From Mactra quadrangularis (lineage: Eukaryota; Mollusca; Bivalvia; Venerida; Mactridae), in contig CM046297.1 in assembly GCA_025267735.1 (NCBI GenBank), positions 33,940,011-34,004,010 of the forward strand: DNA of 64,000 nucleotides, given 5' to 3'. The position numbers and the translations under genes were made by a program. The notes under the pieces were generated by a model. The model saw only the letters and a program-made list of their open reading frames with translations. It searched no databases and had not been told where the DNA came from. Shown here piece by piece: positions 33,780 through 48,000 of this stretch. Numbering within the stretch: position 1 is the stretch's first letter; the number at the start of each line of letters is the position of its first letter.

Positions 33780-36570
33780 TACACCATCACACAGCTGCCT
33801 TTGTATTAAATTACTCAGTTCTCTTTTTGCTAAATCACTCTGGTCTCTTTTTTACTGTATCACTCACTTCTCTTTTGTACTATATCACTCTGGTCTCTCT
33901 TGTACTATGCCATTCAGTTCTCTCTTGTACTGAATAACTCATTTCTCTAAAACACTCTAACTAAAAGTCTCTCTTTAACTCTTTCACTCAGTTCTCTCTA
34001 GTACTCTTTCACTTAGATCTAGCTTGAACTACTAGCTTGTATATCACTCAGTTTTCTCTCCTATATCGCTTAGGATTCTATTGTACTTTATCACTCAGTC
34101 TTCTCAAGCACTTTTTCACTCAGTTCTCTCTTGTACTATATTACTCAGTTCCCTATTGCACTCTATCACACAGTTCTCTATTGTACTATATTACTCAGTT
34201 CTTTTATTTACTCTATCACTCAGTTCCCTATTGTACTCTATCACTCAGTTCCCCATAGTTATTCATCACTCAGTTCTCTCTTGTACTCTATCACTCAGTT
34301 CTCTCTTGTACACTTACACTCAGTTCTCTCTTGTACTATATCCCTCAGTTCTCTCCTGTACTCTTTCACTCAGTTCTCTCTTGTACTCTATCACTCAGTT
34401 CTCTCTTGTACACTTTCACTCAGTTCTCTCTTGTACTATATCCATCAGTTCTCTCCTGTACTCTATCACTCGGTTCTCTCTTGTACACTTTCACTCAGTT
34501 CTCTCTTGTACAATATCACTCAGTTCTCTCTTGTACTTTATCATTCAGTTCTCTCTTGTACACTTTCACTCAGTTCTCTCTTGTACTATATCACTCGGTT
34601 CTCTCTTGTACACTTTCACTCTGTTCTCTCTTGTACTCTATCACTCAGTTCTCTCGTGTACACTTTCACTCAGTTCTCTATTGTACTATATCCATCAGTT
34701 CTCTCATGTACTCTATCACTCAGTTCTCTCTTGTACACTTTCACTCACTTCTCTCTTGTACAATTTCACTCGGGTCTCTCTTGTACACTTTCACTCAGCT
34801 CTCTCTGGTACTATATCACTCATTTTTCTCTTGTACTATATCCCTCAGTTCTCTCCTGTACTCTATCACTCAGTTCTCTCTTGTACATATTCACTCAGTT
34901 CTCTCTTGTACTCTATCACTTGGTTCTATTTTGTACACTTTCACTCAGTTCTCTCTTGTACTCTATCACTCAGTTCTCTCTTGTACATATTCACTCAGTT
35001 CTCTCTTGTACTATATCACTCAGTTCTCTCTTGTACTCTATCACTCAGTTCTCTCTTGTACACTTTCACTCAGTTCTCTCTTGTACTATATCCCTCAGTT
35101 CTCTCCTGTACTCTATCACTCGTTTCTCTCTTGTACACTTTCACTCAGTTCTCTCTTGTACTCTATCACTCAGTTCTCTCCTGTACTCTATCACTCAGTT
35201 CTCTCTTGTACTATATCCCTCAGTTCTCTCCTGTACTCTATCACTCGGTTCTCTCTTGTACACTTTCACTCAGTTCTCTCTTGTACAATATCACTCAGGT
35301 CTCTCTAGTACACTTTCACTCAGCTTTCTCTTGTACTATATCACTCAGTTCTCTCCTGCACTCTATCACTCGGTTCTCTCTTGTACACTTTCACTCAGTT
35401 CTCTCTGGTACTCTTTCACTCATTTTTCTCTTGTACTATATCCTTTGGTTCTCTTTTTTGCTCTGTCACTCATTTTTCTCTTGTACTATATCACTCAGTC
35501 TTCTTTTGCACACTTTCACTCAGTGCTCTCTGGTACTCTATCAGTCAGTTTCTCTTGTTCTATATCCCTCAGTTCACCCTTGTATTTTATCACTTAATTC
35601 TCTTGAACCATATCACTAAGTGTTCTTTTGTACTAAATCACTCGGTATTCTCTTGTCTGGTACTCTTTCATACAGTTCTCTCTAGAGGCTATCAAACAGG
35701 TCTCTCTTGTACTTTATCACTCAATTCTCTCTTGTCTTTTACTCTGTCACTCAGTTCTCATTTGTACTATATCACTTGCGTCTCTTTTCTACTAAATTAC
35801 TCAGTTCGTGTTGTACTATATTATTCAGTTCTCTCTAGTACTCTTTCACTCAGTTCTCTCTTGTACTATATCACTCAGATTTCTCTTCTACTATATCACT
35901 CAGTTCCCTCTTGTATTTTATCACCTAGGTCCCTCTTTTACTATATCACTTAGTTCTCCCTTGTTCTATATCATTCAGTTCTTTCTTGTTCTATATCACT
36001 CAGTTATCTCATGTACTATCACTCATGTCTTAGTGCACTCTATCACTCAAGTCTCTATTTAACTATAAACTAAGTTTTCTCTTCCACTATATCACTCAGT
36101 ATTCTCTTATACTTTATCACCTAGTTCTCTCTAGTATTCAATCACTCAGTTCTCTTATGTACTGTATTATTCATGTCTCTATGACTCAAGTCTCTAATTT
36201 TATCACTCAGTTCTCTCTTATTCCCTATCACTCAGCTCTGTATTGAACTATATCACTCAGTTCTTTCTTTTACTTTATCATTCAGTTCCCTATTGTACCG
36301 TATCACTTAGTTCCCTCTTGTACTATATCACTTTGGTCTCTATTGTATCATATCTCTCAGTTCCCTCTTGTACTTTATCACTTTGGTCTCTATTGTATCA
36401 TATCTCTCAGATCCCTCTTGTACTTTATCACTTTGGTCTCAATTGTACTATATCTCTCAGTTCTCTCTTGTACACTATCACTCAGTTCCCTCTTGTACAA
36501 TTCTACTCTGTTCTCCCTTGTACTCTACCACTTAGTTCCCTGTTGTAATCTATCAGTTCCCTCTAGTATT
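33780..36570. repeat. 25-bp tandem array, about 110 copies
   Basis: Unit TCACTCAGTTCTCTCTTGTA plus CTMTA. The plus strand lacks stops in all three frames through the clean part (34081-35619), giving overlapping ORFs of up to 512 codons that are artefacts. Decays after 35.5 kb. Confidence 0.92.
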
Positions 36571-36750
36571 TTATCCCTCAATCTTATCTTAATTATCAAA
36601 TATAAAGGTACAAATTTCCCTAAATTTAATTTTGTCGCTCTTTTTTTCCTTAAGTCCCTGCCATTCTCCCCTTAAACTGAAAATAAACACTGGCTATTCA
36701 GCTGCTTGAAAATAATATCCTTATATGACACACATTGCATTTCATTACAG

Positions 36751-37440
36751 GAAATTTAGCTGATTTGTAAGAGTGTGGTAGAAGAATGATGGTGTACAGC
36801 GCCACAAAGAAACTACAAAGGAACTTCATTCTTTTAATAATGCAGAGTTAAGATGAACTTCTGTACAAATATGATTCATTACGTTTGTGTTGTGGAATAT
36901 TATACAGTGTCTATCATTATTTTATTAAGTCTTGCCTTGTAAGGGTAATTTAATTCATGTATGAATACCTATGGCATTTTGAGAAAGAATACAGAAAGTA
37001 TTTACAAATAAGAAAATACAATGTATACCATAATTATATAATTGAGTGTGGTAAAATTAATGTTTAACATCCATTGTATTTAAGTTTTTCCTCCTGTCAA
37101 CATTTTTATCACCGGAAGTATCCACGCATACAATAACTATTGTCTTAGATACATTTTGTGATTTACTGTGGGGTAAAATAACATCCCAATATATATTTTA
37201 ATCAATATAATGTTCAAATACATGTCGTGTGTTTAAGATTTCATGTTATCTATGATAACACCTTTGATCATCATATTGTTGTGCTAAGATAGTTAGTTGA
37301 ATACAGTTTAGTGTATATTAACAATCGCACAGACATTGTTATATAAATACTTACAAAATTATAAAAGATTTGTTGACTTTATGTTTTTTATCAATAAAGC
37401 TTTTATTTTGTCAAAGATGTTCTATTTTGTCTTTAATAAA
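36751..37440 (+). other. Candidate terminal exon with two poly(A) signals
   Basis: A good acceptor (ttcattacag, ending 36750) is followed by ~640 nt of non-repetitive sequence, AATAAA at 37393-37398 and a second AATAAA at 37435-37440. Stops occur early in all frames, so most would be 3' UTR. It lies just after the 25-bp array and could pair with the first-exon candidate ending 24708. Weak, by signals only. Confidence 0.25.
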
Positions 37441-37449
37441 ATTATGAAA

Positions 37450-38800
37450 AAATGTGACTGATGTAAAATTGTGTTATTCAAACACTTGCTACTAGTGGTT
37501 AAGTATGTTGCCAATGTTGGCCAAAGTATTTGCCATTCCGTTGCTTAAGTATTTGTGCTGACAACCAAGCAGGCGATACGGAATGCTGAAAAATGATTTG
37601 TGACTGGTAAGTATCTACAACTGTTACCAAAGTATGAGCTACAAATGTAAGTTTCTGTGCAATGTAGCAATTAACGAACTGATATTGACAAGTGCAATCC
37701 ATGCACATTAGAATTGAAGTAAGTTTTACAATTGGATATCTTAATCATGGTAAATGAAAGATGACTGCATCAATATAACATATTTCTGTTAAATATGTCA
37801 TACAATATTACGAATCAAGTATGTTAAGCTTATAACGCACAATGCAATAGTTGACCAATATATTGCATGCGAACACAACTTGGAATTCTCTTGAAATTTA
37901 AATTGTGCGACAGTCAGTACTTGTTTTAAAATATTGGATCAATACTGCACATTGTACGTACATATTATATACTAAAGTTTTGTATTAACTCAAAATGTAC
38001 TTGTACAGTAACGACTTGAGTGTATGATTACTCGATTACTCCAAGAAACGATTTGCACATTCCCAATGATGGTATAGTTTGGGATCCAGTGTACATGAAG
38101 TTCAATATACGTTAAAATGATGTTAATGATTTGATTAATCATGTCACTAAAACCCATTTTGAATTTGCCTTTTGCTAATTTATGCCCTTTCTGGTGAGGG
38201 CAGTGTGTAAGTACATCATACCAAGGACCCATGATCACATACACATGTACATAAAATGATGCTAACTAGCTTAATAAGTCGCTCATATAAATAGCGCATC
38301 TTAATTAAATATTAAAAATATCATAGATTGATATTATATTATGAGCTAGAATTGAATTATTACAACGTCATAAAAGACTATTTGATATTCACTTCATGCG
38401 TCTTTACGCCTCTTTACGTTATCTTACATACTTCAGTATATAGCTACTATTACAGACAATATTAAGAATTTGTGATTATTCTTTTTACTTAAACATGTTA
38501 CAAATATCATACTATACATATATAAGAATGTTTCGTCCTTCATACCAACCATTCAATAATTATTTATGTTTAACCAGTGGGATCTGTTTAAAATTAACTT
38601 GGAATATCAAAATTTCATTATTCAGTCACTCAGGAGTTGTCGTTCGTTGATTCGTTTGTGCAATAATAAAAAAAAACTTGACACTTTTTATTAATCAGAA
38701 ATTAAGTAAACGCCTATTAAATAATTTATGTGAAACCATAAGTTACGCCGTATTGAGTGTTGTTTGGCTTTTCTGATTCCAAGATCACTGCAAATTGCGC
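37450..38800. other. Non-coding, nothing recognised
   Basis: AT-rich sequence between the candidate terminal exon and the ~85-bp array. Short ORFs only, no recognisable element. Confidence 0.5.
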
Positions 38801-39900
38801 GACAAATGTTTTGAGTAAAGTATGTTTGATATACACGGGATCCTTGCATTATAAAAAATATGTAAAATTGGTGTCATTTGCACCGGAATTATTTTTTGGG
38901 GCAAAATCTTAAGATTTTATATACATGTACACGATATCCGAGCATTTTATATAGAATTGGTACTATTTGCACAAGAGCTAAATGTTTCAAGCAAAATCTG
39001 GTTCATATACACGGGGTCCGTGCATTCTATTTTAAATTGGCATTTTTTGCAAAAGAAATGAAATGCTATGAATAAATGTGCAAAATCTGTTTCATATACA
39101 TTGGATGAATTAGGAATAAATAAAACTGTCCGTTTTTTAGCAAAATCTGATTCATGTACTTGGGATCCGTGCATTCTATATAAAATTGGTGCCATTTGCG
39201 CCGGACCTGTTCATTTTGAGCAAAATAAGTTTCATATTCATGGGCTTCATATATTCTATGTACAATTGGAATTATTCGTGCAAGAACTGAATGCTTTGAG
39301 CAAAATTTGTTTCATATACACGGGGTCCCTGGGTTTTATATAAATTTGGGTTATTTGCGCCAGAACTGTTCGTTTTGATCAAAATATGTGACATATTCAC
39401 GGGCTCCATACATTCTATGTAAAATTGGAATTATTTGTGGATGAACTGAATGCTTTGAGCAAAATCTGTTTCATATACACGGGATCCTTGCAATCTATGT
39501 AAAATGTGTGTCATTTGCGCCGGAACTGTTCGTTTTGAGCATAATGTTTCATATTCACAGGCTCCATACAGTGGCGGATCCAGATTTTTTTCTAGGGGTT
39601 GTCCGAACTTTTCTAGGGGTCCGCCTTTGCCATACATTCTATGTAAAATTGGAATCAATTGTGCCAGAAATTAATTCTTTCAGCAAAATCTGTCTCATAT
39701 ACATGGGATCTGTGCATTCTATATAGAATCTGTTTTATTTGCGCCAGACCTATTTGTTTTGAGCAAGATTTCGTCTATATACATCCATGGAATCCGTGCA
39801 TTCTATATAAAATTTGTGACATTTGTGCCGGAACCGTTTGTTTTGGGCAAAATATGTTCCATATACTCGGGCTCCCTGCTTGCTATAATAGATATGCACA
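38800..39900. repeat. Divergent ~85-bp tandem array, about 12 copies
   Basis: Recurring blocks: atacacgggatccgtgcatt, tatataaaattggt, catttgcgccggaactgtt and ttgagcaaaatctgtttc. Units differ at many positions, so the array is older than the others. Interrupted by a ~60-bp insertion near 39568. Confidence 0.85.
39568..39628. mobile_element. ~60-bp insertion in the 85-bp array
   Basis: gtggcggatccagatttttt to tccgcctttgc interrupts a unit that otherwise reads ccatacattctatg. CATACA is present on both sides, as expected of a target duplication. Terminal ggcggatcc/ggtccgcc relates it to the GGATCC-TIR family. Confidence 0.55.
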
Positions 39901-39901
39901 C

Positions 39902-40146
39902 AGGCGGATCCAGCGGGGGATCAGCGCGTTTCAGACCCCACACTAGAATTTCCAAGATACACCTGTCTATTGGAGTACTTCTTGACTGTAAGTCATCTTT
40001 CATAGCAGGAAGCATTTATCTTGGTGCTTAACATCGCTTTAATGGTTACACAGTTTTTCCTATTTATATGTTGTATTTATCTGTAGTGTGGTTGTAATTC
40101 GAAAGTTTGGACCCTCCAAACGAAAGATTCCTGGATCCGTCCCTGA
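39902..40146. mobile_element. GGATCC-TIR MITE, copy at 39.9 kb
   Basis: Ends aggcggatccagcggggg and ctggatccgtccctg. Internal ggtgcttaacatcgctttaa and tggttacacag match the 1.4 kb copy with moderate divergence. Confidence 0.65.
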
Positions 40147-40149
40147 TAC

Positions 40150-41340
40150 ATGATATTGTAATTGTACATGACGAGAGTCAAATTGACATGAGTTGAAAAA
40201 CATTCTATAATAAAAGTAGTAGTATTTGCGCTTTAACTGTTTGTTTCAGCCCAGTCTCTTTCATGCACACAGGATCCGTGAGGATATTCAGCTAACATGC
40301 CCAATACAAAGACAGGTTATTTCCAAGATTTTATATATTCACAAAAATGTTCTCCTGTAATTCTGTATTTCCTTAGAACCATGGCAGTAGAAATAGATTA
40401 AAGTACTTAAAACGTGTTTTCCCCATACAAAGGATACTGTTTATATGCATCTGGCTCTAATTGGCCTGGTGACAATCTTGAATTTTATATTACTGTGGAG
40501 AACCAAATAAGTAAATATTCTTCCATAATTATGTTCTGTTAAGATTATGGACAGTCTACATGTACTTACCTTTGTCGTAATTTTTACTCAACATTGCGAG
40601 AGTAACAGCAGAACCCAACCCCACCAACTTACCTTATCTTTTTTTTCATTTTCTGTATTCTATTAACATGGTTATGATGTTTTGTAAACAATCCCATGCT
40701 GTATATTACCAGGATTAAATAAAGTGTATGGTCTGTGCTGTTCGGACTGTTCCTATTATTTCTTCATTAATCTGATAATCCACACTTTCAATATATTCTA
40801 ATTTCTACTTCATATGCCATTCAAATTTTACCAAATGACAAGTATGTCTTGACAAGTTTACTACATATTGGTACATTTTGAGCGTTGTCTATAGTAACTA
40901 CTGTTTTAAAACCCTAGTTACTGTAGTCTTGAGGGCAACACTTGATATACAAATACAATGTAGAAAGTGAACATTTCGACTCTTAATTGCAGGACGAGAT
41001 TTTCTCATCAGTATTACTGAATACGATAGAGCGTGCATTATGCACATATAAAAGGAATAATGTGTAAACGATAGTATTCATAATTACAAGGTTATTGATT
41101 AAAATGATTTATTTACAAGCTGCATTTGAAACACAATGAATGACAATAAAACATAGTAAGTTATGTATGCAATACAAGTTGATTTATGAATCAAATGAGC
41201 AAATTGTTAAATAGTAAATGAAACAAAACACTTGATAAACACCAAGGCTGTTCAAACACACCAGTGTTACCAACAGTAATACAAATAATACATAGTGTAA
41301 CAAGAACATACTTGGATTCAGGTATATTAAACACACACTA
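40150..41340. other. Non-coding, decayed array edge at left
   Basis: Up to about 40300 remnants of the ~85-bp unit are visible (catgcacacaggatccgtg). After that nothing recognisable. Confidence 0.45.
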
Positions 41341-42480
41341 AATGTATCAGAGAGCTGATGCAAGCACTAATGGAGTTTAATAACCTGAAACACACTATGA
41401 TAAGGTTTAAATCTCCGTGTGGTTCGGCTCATTAAGCTCATAAGTGTCAACACATATAGAAAATGTACTAGACAGTTTTTACAAAAAAAGCTTTAAGAGC
41501 TTAAACACAGTAGGATTCAATGTGGATAAAACACACTGAAACTGTAACATGGCAGCTGATGCTAACAATATAAGAGCTTAATGAGCTGAAACACACTTGG
41601 TTTCAGTTCTGTTAAGACACTGCCAGCCAGCTAATGCTCACAATAAAGAGCTTAATGAGCTGAAACACAGTAGGATTCAATGCTGTTAAAACACTCAAAT
41701 GTATCAAGACAGCTGATGCTTTCAATAAGAGCTTAATGAGCTGAAACACACTAGGATTTAATGCTGTTAAAACACTCAAATGTATCAGACAGCTGATGCT
41801 TTCAATAAGAGCTTAATGAGCTGTAACAAACTAGGATTCAATGCTGTTAAAACACTCAAATGTATCAGACAGCTGATACTTTCAATAAGAGCTTAATGAG
41901 CTGAAACACACTAGGATTTAATGCTGTTAAAACACTCAAATGTATCAGACAGCTGATACTTTCAATAACAGCTTAATGAGCTGAAACACACTAGGATTCA
42001 ATGCTGTTAAAACACTCAAATGTATCAGACAGCTGATGCTTTCAATAAGAGCTTAATGAGCTGAAACAAACTAGGATTCAATGCTGTTAAAAACACTCAA
42101 ATGTATCAGACAGCTGATACTTTCAATAAGAGCTTAATGAGCTGAAACACACTAGGATTCAATGCTGTTAAAACACTCAAATGTATCAGACAGCTGATGC
42201 TTTCAATAAGAGCTTAATGAGCTGAAACACACTAGGATTCAATGCTGTTAAAACACTCAAATGTATCAGACAGCTGATACTTTCAATAAGAGCTTAATGA
42301 GCTGAAACACACTAGGATTCAATGCTGTTAAAAACACTCAAATGTATCAGACAGCTGATACTTTCAATAACAGCTTAATGAGCTGAAACACACTAGGATT
42401 CAATGCTGTTAAAAACACTCAAATGTATCAGACAGCTGATACTTTCAATAAGAGCTTAATGAGCTGAAACACACTAAAAT
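41340..42480. repeat. 80-bp tandem array, about 13 copies
   Basis: gcttaatgag recurs at 41650, 41731, 41811, 41891, 41971, 42051 and onward (80-bp period). The unit contains cacactcaaatgtatcagac, agctgatact and ttcaataagagc. The left third is more divergent than the right. Confidence 0.95.
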
Positions 42481-43830
42481 ACAACATTGTTCAAACATCC
42501 TGAAAGTGAATCCTTCCTCCTTTCAGAATTTTATAGATGTAAATGTAAATATGAAATTCATAGATTTTCATATTGTGACTTTATAAATTATATTTTGTTA
42601 ACAGGTAGATGTCTCATCACAATGTTTGTTTTCTGATTACTCTCTTATTAAAAGATAAAGTCATAACTTCAAAAAGAGATACAGTTCACATTTCAATAAA
42701 AAAATTTCAGAAAGATCATGAAATGAAGCTTTTTTCCTCAATATGGGTAATCTCAACTGTCAGGAATTCTTTGATATCTGGAAAATGTAACAAAGCTTAA
42801 ATTATTCTCTATGTAGAAATGAATATAGTAAATGAGTTTCACAACATATCAACAATAATTATTGGTTAACAAACAATAGGACCATACATCTACCAACACA
42901 CATACCGGGGTAATCTGAGAATGTGCTCTTAGACTGTTGTCATTTGTTAAGCATTTCATGACATTTTGGATTTTCTACAAATATCTTGTTAAACAATATC
43001 TTAGAACAGGGACTGAATTTTATCCAAACTTTACATGAGAACATGAAATGGCATTTTACATGTTTTAACATTCCCATTGTTATTTCTTAGAGACAAGACA
43101 TTTATAAAAGAAATGAAACTATTTTTTTCTGATACATGGCTATCCCAGACCTTGTAAATGATTTCTATTTTGTAGATTATAATGTAGCTACCCCAGGGAG
43201 TAATAGTTATGTAACATAACAGAAATCTAATTGAAATTCGAAGTGTGATTTCAGTATCACATTTTAAAAAATATGTAAAACTAAAACTTACATATTTATT
43301 AAGACATATGTGTTCTTATAGTCATTCCTTCATAACTGTTGTATAGATTACTCAAATGTTTACAGGTTCATTTCTATATTGGACAACATATTCTTTATCT
43401 AAACTAAATCATTTTCGTTTCCGTTCATTGATCTAAAATAGAAAAATTTAAAATATTAATGAAATGAATTTTGTATAATTGCCATCACAAAAAAATGACA
43501 TAATCAACAATAGAATGGTAAAAGTTATCAAACACAAGGCACAGGTGTGAACAGTATATAATAATTACGTCAATATTGCTAAACAGCTCTCAATCAAACA
43601 TAGAATAAATCTGTGATTTCTTTGCTTCAGTATATGGGAAGCTATTAGCTCCAAAGTTGTAATGCTACCTCAAAATTTTCAATAAAAAACATGCTTATTT
43701 TTAAATAAAAGATATATATAAGGTCACCACTAGGCACAACTAACTACCATAATGCACTTGGCTTTGCCTCATATTGATAGTAAACAAAAGGTCTGCTGGG
43801 CAGGGCATTATAAGACCCTGTGCTATCCAT
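42480..43830. other. Non-coding, nothing recognised
   Basis: AT-rich, no ORF above 63 codons, no repeat seen. Confidence 0.5.
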
Positions 43831-43839
43831 GAAGAGTTA

Positions 43840-44300
43840 TGTCCCATATGAAGTACCAGTGACCTTGACCTACGACCACAGGAACTCAAAATTAATAGGT
43901 CACATCCTTGTCTGGAGGGTAATCCAACGAAAAGATTTCATGAACCTAGGTACAGCTGTTGACAGTTATCACCAGCACAGTTTCCAATTTGAACTTCCAG
44001 TGACCTTGACCTTTAACCCTTGGGCCATAGATTCAATAGGGCACATTCTTGACACAAGGGCTATACACATTATTAAATTTGGTAAACCTAAGTAAATCAG
44101 TTGTTGAGTTATCATCTAGACAATATTTTCCATATGAAGGTTCAGCAATATTAACCTTTGACCCCAGAATCTCAGAACCAAAAAGACACAGCCTTTGTTG
44201 AACCTCAGTCAATTGTTTGTTGAGATATAATCCAGACAGTTTTCATATTTAAGGACCCAATGACACTGACCTTTGACCCTGGGTTCTTAAAGTCAATAAG
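43840..44300. repeat. Diverged repeat with tgaccttgacc and tgacctttgacc cores
   Basis: Four spaced blocks (near 43857, 43998, 44146, 44258) share gtgaccttgacc-like text followed by a cacattcttg / ggtaaacct / ttgttgagttatc series. The fourth holds TGACCTTTGACC (44267-44278), a direct repeat of the AGGTCA half-site with 1-bp spacing on the minus strand. Similar text is common in molluscan non-coding DNA, from memory. Confidence 0.7.
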
Positions 44301-45059
44301 GTACACCAGGTGTGGTAATTAGGTAGTTATACTTAAAAGACACAGAAAAGAAATAATAATAGGAGAATAAATAATACCTCAGTGTAACATATTCCTTTTA
44401 ACTGAAATCACCACTTCACATTCATTGTGAGCCAGTACCAATTTCTTAGTTTAGGAACTTAACTCATTAGTCTCTTGTTCATTTCTACACTAAAAATAAA
44501 GAAAATATCTTACATCACAAATTTACTCAAGATCAGGCTAAAAATCTGTGCCCATACCATGCATATTTCCTAGTCTTGATGCCCAGTTTTTAAATAACTG
44601 TAACCATTTAGCCATGGGCCCCTGTTTCATTTCAAAGCTCAATATGATTAAAAAAACTACATTACAAATTATCATTCTCATTATATAAAATAATGTTTCC
44701 CAACATTTACCATCTACTGCAAGTATCCTACTTTCTATCATTTGAACAGATAAACCCTGCATCACACAGTTTTGGAAAAAAATGTTATGAATTAATACGA
44801 GCTTCCACTTACGATAATAAATTAAAAATAATATGTTTCATCTCATAAACTGGTTGATTCAAAACCATGTTAATCAGGTCATGGCACCGACTGGTGACAG
44901 ACGGAAAAATTACAGTGTAAAACTGGTGACAGGGGAAGTGTAGGACTGCTGAAAATGGAAGTAAGTTCAGATTAAGACTGAAAATGTACAGAGGTATAAA
45001 AGGTGAAAGAGGGTGGCAGAGAGATTAGGTGCAGAGTCAGACTAGTAGATGCAGTGTCA

Positions 45060-48000
45060 GACTGCTGACTGAGTGTGTGGGTACAGTGTAAGACTGGTGA
45101 CAGTGTGTGTGGGTTCAGTGTAAGACTGGTGACAAAGTGTGTGGGTTCAGTGTAAGACTGGTGACAGAGTGTGTGGGTTCAGTGTAAGACTGGTGACAGA
45201 GGGAGTAGGTACAGTGTAAGACTGGTGACAGAGGGAGTAGGTACAGTGTAAGACTGGTGACAGAGTGTGTGGGTTCAGTGTAAGACTGGTGACTGAGGGA
45301 GTAGGTACAGTGTAAGACTGGTGACAGAGTGTGTGGGTTCAGTGTAAGACTGGTGACAGAGTGTGTGGGTTCAGTGTAAGACTGGTGACAGAGGGAGTAG
45401 GTACAGTGTAAGACTGGTGACAAAGTGTGTGGGTTCAGTGTAAGACTGGTGACAGAGTGTGTGGGTTCAGTGTAAGACTGGTGACAGAGGGAGTAGGTAC
45501 AGTGTAAGACTGGTGACAGAGAAAGTAGGTACAGTGTAAGACTGGTGACAGAGTGTGTGGGTTCAGTGTAAGACTGGTGACAGAGGGAGTAGGTACAGTG
45601 TAAGACTGGTGACAGAGTGTGTGGGTTCAGTGTAAGACTGGTGACAGAGGGAGTAGGTACAGTGTAAGACTGGTGACAGAGGCAGAAGGTACAGTGTAAG
45701 ACTGGTGACAGAGTGTGGAGGTTCAGTGTAAGACTGGTGACAGAGGGAGTAGGTACAGTGTAAGACTGGTAACAGAGTGTGTGGGTTCAGTGTGAGACTG
45801 GTGACAGATGGAGTAGGTACAGTGTAAGACTGGTTACAGAGTGTGTGGGTCCAGTGTAGGACTGGTGACAGAGAGATACAATGTAAGACTGGTGGCAGAG
45901 GGAGAAGGTACATTATAAGACTGGTGACAGAGGGAGAAGGTACATTATAAGACTGGTGACAGAGGGAGAAGGTACAGTGTCAAACTTGTGACAGTAGAAG
46001 TAGGTACAGTGTCAGACTGGTGACAGTGGGAGTAGGTACAGTGTAACACTGGTGACAGTGGGAGTAGGTAAAGTGTAAGACTGGTTACAGAGAGATACAG
46101 TGTAAGACTGGTGATACAGGGAGTAGGTACAGTGTAAGACTGGTGACAGAGGGAGAAGGTACAGTGTCAAACTTGTGACAGTAGAATTAGGTACAGTGTC
46201 AGACTGGTGACAGTGGGAGTAGGTACAGTGTAAGACTGGTTACAGTGGGAGTAGGTAAAGTGTAAGACTGGTGACGGAGTGTGTGGGTTCAGTGTAAGAC
46301 TGGTGACAGAGTGTGTGGGTTCAGTGTACGACTGGTGACAGAGGGAGTAGGTACAGTGTAAGACTGGTGACAGAGGGAGTAGGTACAGTGTAAGACTGGT
46401 GACAGAGTGTGTGGGTTCAGTGTAAGACTGGTGACAGAGGGAGTAGGTACAGTGTAAGACTGGTGACAGAGGGAGTAGGTGCAGTGTAAGACTGGTGACA
46501 GAGGGAGTAGGTACAGTGTAAGACTGGTGACAGAGGGAGTAGGTTCAGTGTAAGACTGGTGACAGAGGGAGTAGGTGCAGTGTCAGACTGGTGACAGAGG
46601 GAGTAGGTACAGTGTAAGACTGGTAACAGAGTGCGTGGGTTCAGTGTCAGACTGGTGACAGAGGGAGTAGGTACAGTGTAAGACTGGTTACAGAGTGTGT
46701 GGGTCCAGTGTAGGACTGGTGACAGAGAGATACAATGTAAGACTGGTGGCAGAGGGAGAAGGTACATTATAAGACTGGTGACAGAGGGAGAAGGTACAGT
46801 GTCAAACTTGTGACAGTAGAAGTAGGTACAGTGTCAGACTGGTGACAGAGGGAGTAGGTACAGTGTCAGACTGGTGACAGAGGGAGAAGGTACATTATAA
46901 GACTGGTGACAGAGGGAGAAGGTACAGTGTCAAACTTGTGACAGTAGAAGTAGGTACAGTGTCAGACTGGTGACAGTGGAAGTAGGTACAGTGTAACACT
47001 GGTGACAGTGGGGGTAGGTAAAGTGTAAGACTGGTTACAGAGAGATACAGTGTAAGACTGGTGACACAGGGAGTAGGTACAGTGTAAGACTGGTGACAGA
47101 GGGAGAAGGTACAGTGTCAAACTTGTGACAGTAGAATTAGGTACAGTGTCAGACTGGTGACAGTGGGAGTAGGTACAGTGTAAGACTGGTTACAGTGGGA
47201 GTAGGTAAAGATTAAGTCTGGTAACAGAGAGAAAAGACACAGTGTAAGACTGGTGACACAGGGAGTAGGTACAGTGTCAGACTGGTGCAAGTAGAAGTAG
47301 GTACAGTGTCAGACTGGTGCCAGTGGGAGAAGGTACAGTGTAAGACTGGTGGCAGAGGGAGAAGGTACAGTATAAGACTATTGGCGGTGGGAGAAGGAAC
47401 AGTGTCAGACTGGTGACAGTGGGAGAAGGTACAGTATAAGACTATTGGCGGTGGGAGAAGGAACAGTGTCAGACTGGTGGCAGAGGGAGAAGGTACAGTA
47501 TAAGACTATTGGCGGTGGGAGAAGGTACATTATAAAACTCGTGACAGTCGGAGAAGGTACAGTGTAAGTCTGGTGACAGTGGGAGAAGGTACAGTGTCAG
47601 ACTGGTGACAGTGGGAGAAGGTACAGTATAAGACTATTGGCGGTGGGAGAAGGAACAGTGTCAGACTGGTGGCAGAGGGAGAAGGTACAGTGTCAGACTG
47701 GTGACAGTAGAAGTAGGTAAAGTGTCAGACTGGTGACAGTGGGAGTGGGTACAGAGTAGGACTGGTGACAGAAGAAGTAGGTACAGTGTAAGACTGGTGA
47801 CAGTAGAAGTAGGTACAGTGTCAGACTGGTGACAGTAGAAGTAGGTACAGTGTCAGACTGGTGACAGTGGGAGTAGAAACAGTGTAAGACTGGTGACAGT
47901 AGAAGTAGGTACAGTGTAAAACTGGTGACACAAGGAGTAGGTACAGTGTAAGACTGGTGACAGAGGTAGAAGGTACAGTGTCAAACTGGTGACAGTAGAA

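Noticed and set aside
34081..36062. Overlapping plus-strand ORFs of up to 512 residues
   Set aside because: Open in all three plus frames at once because the 25-bp unit has no stop in any frame; pure satellite.
44538..44765. 75-residue minus-strand ORF containing GPMAKWLQLFKNW
   Set aside because: No acceptor in frame and no homology recognised; could be a decayed tRNA-like element (ggctaaatggttacag).
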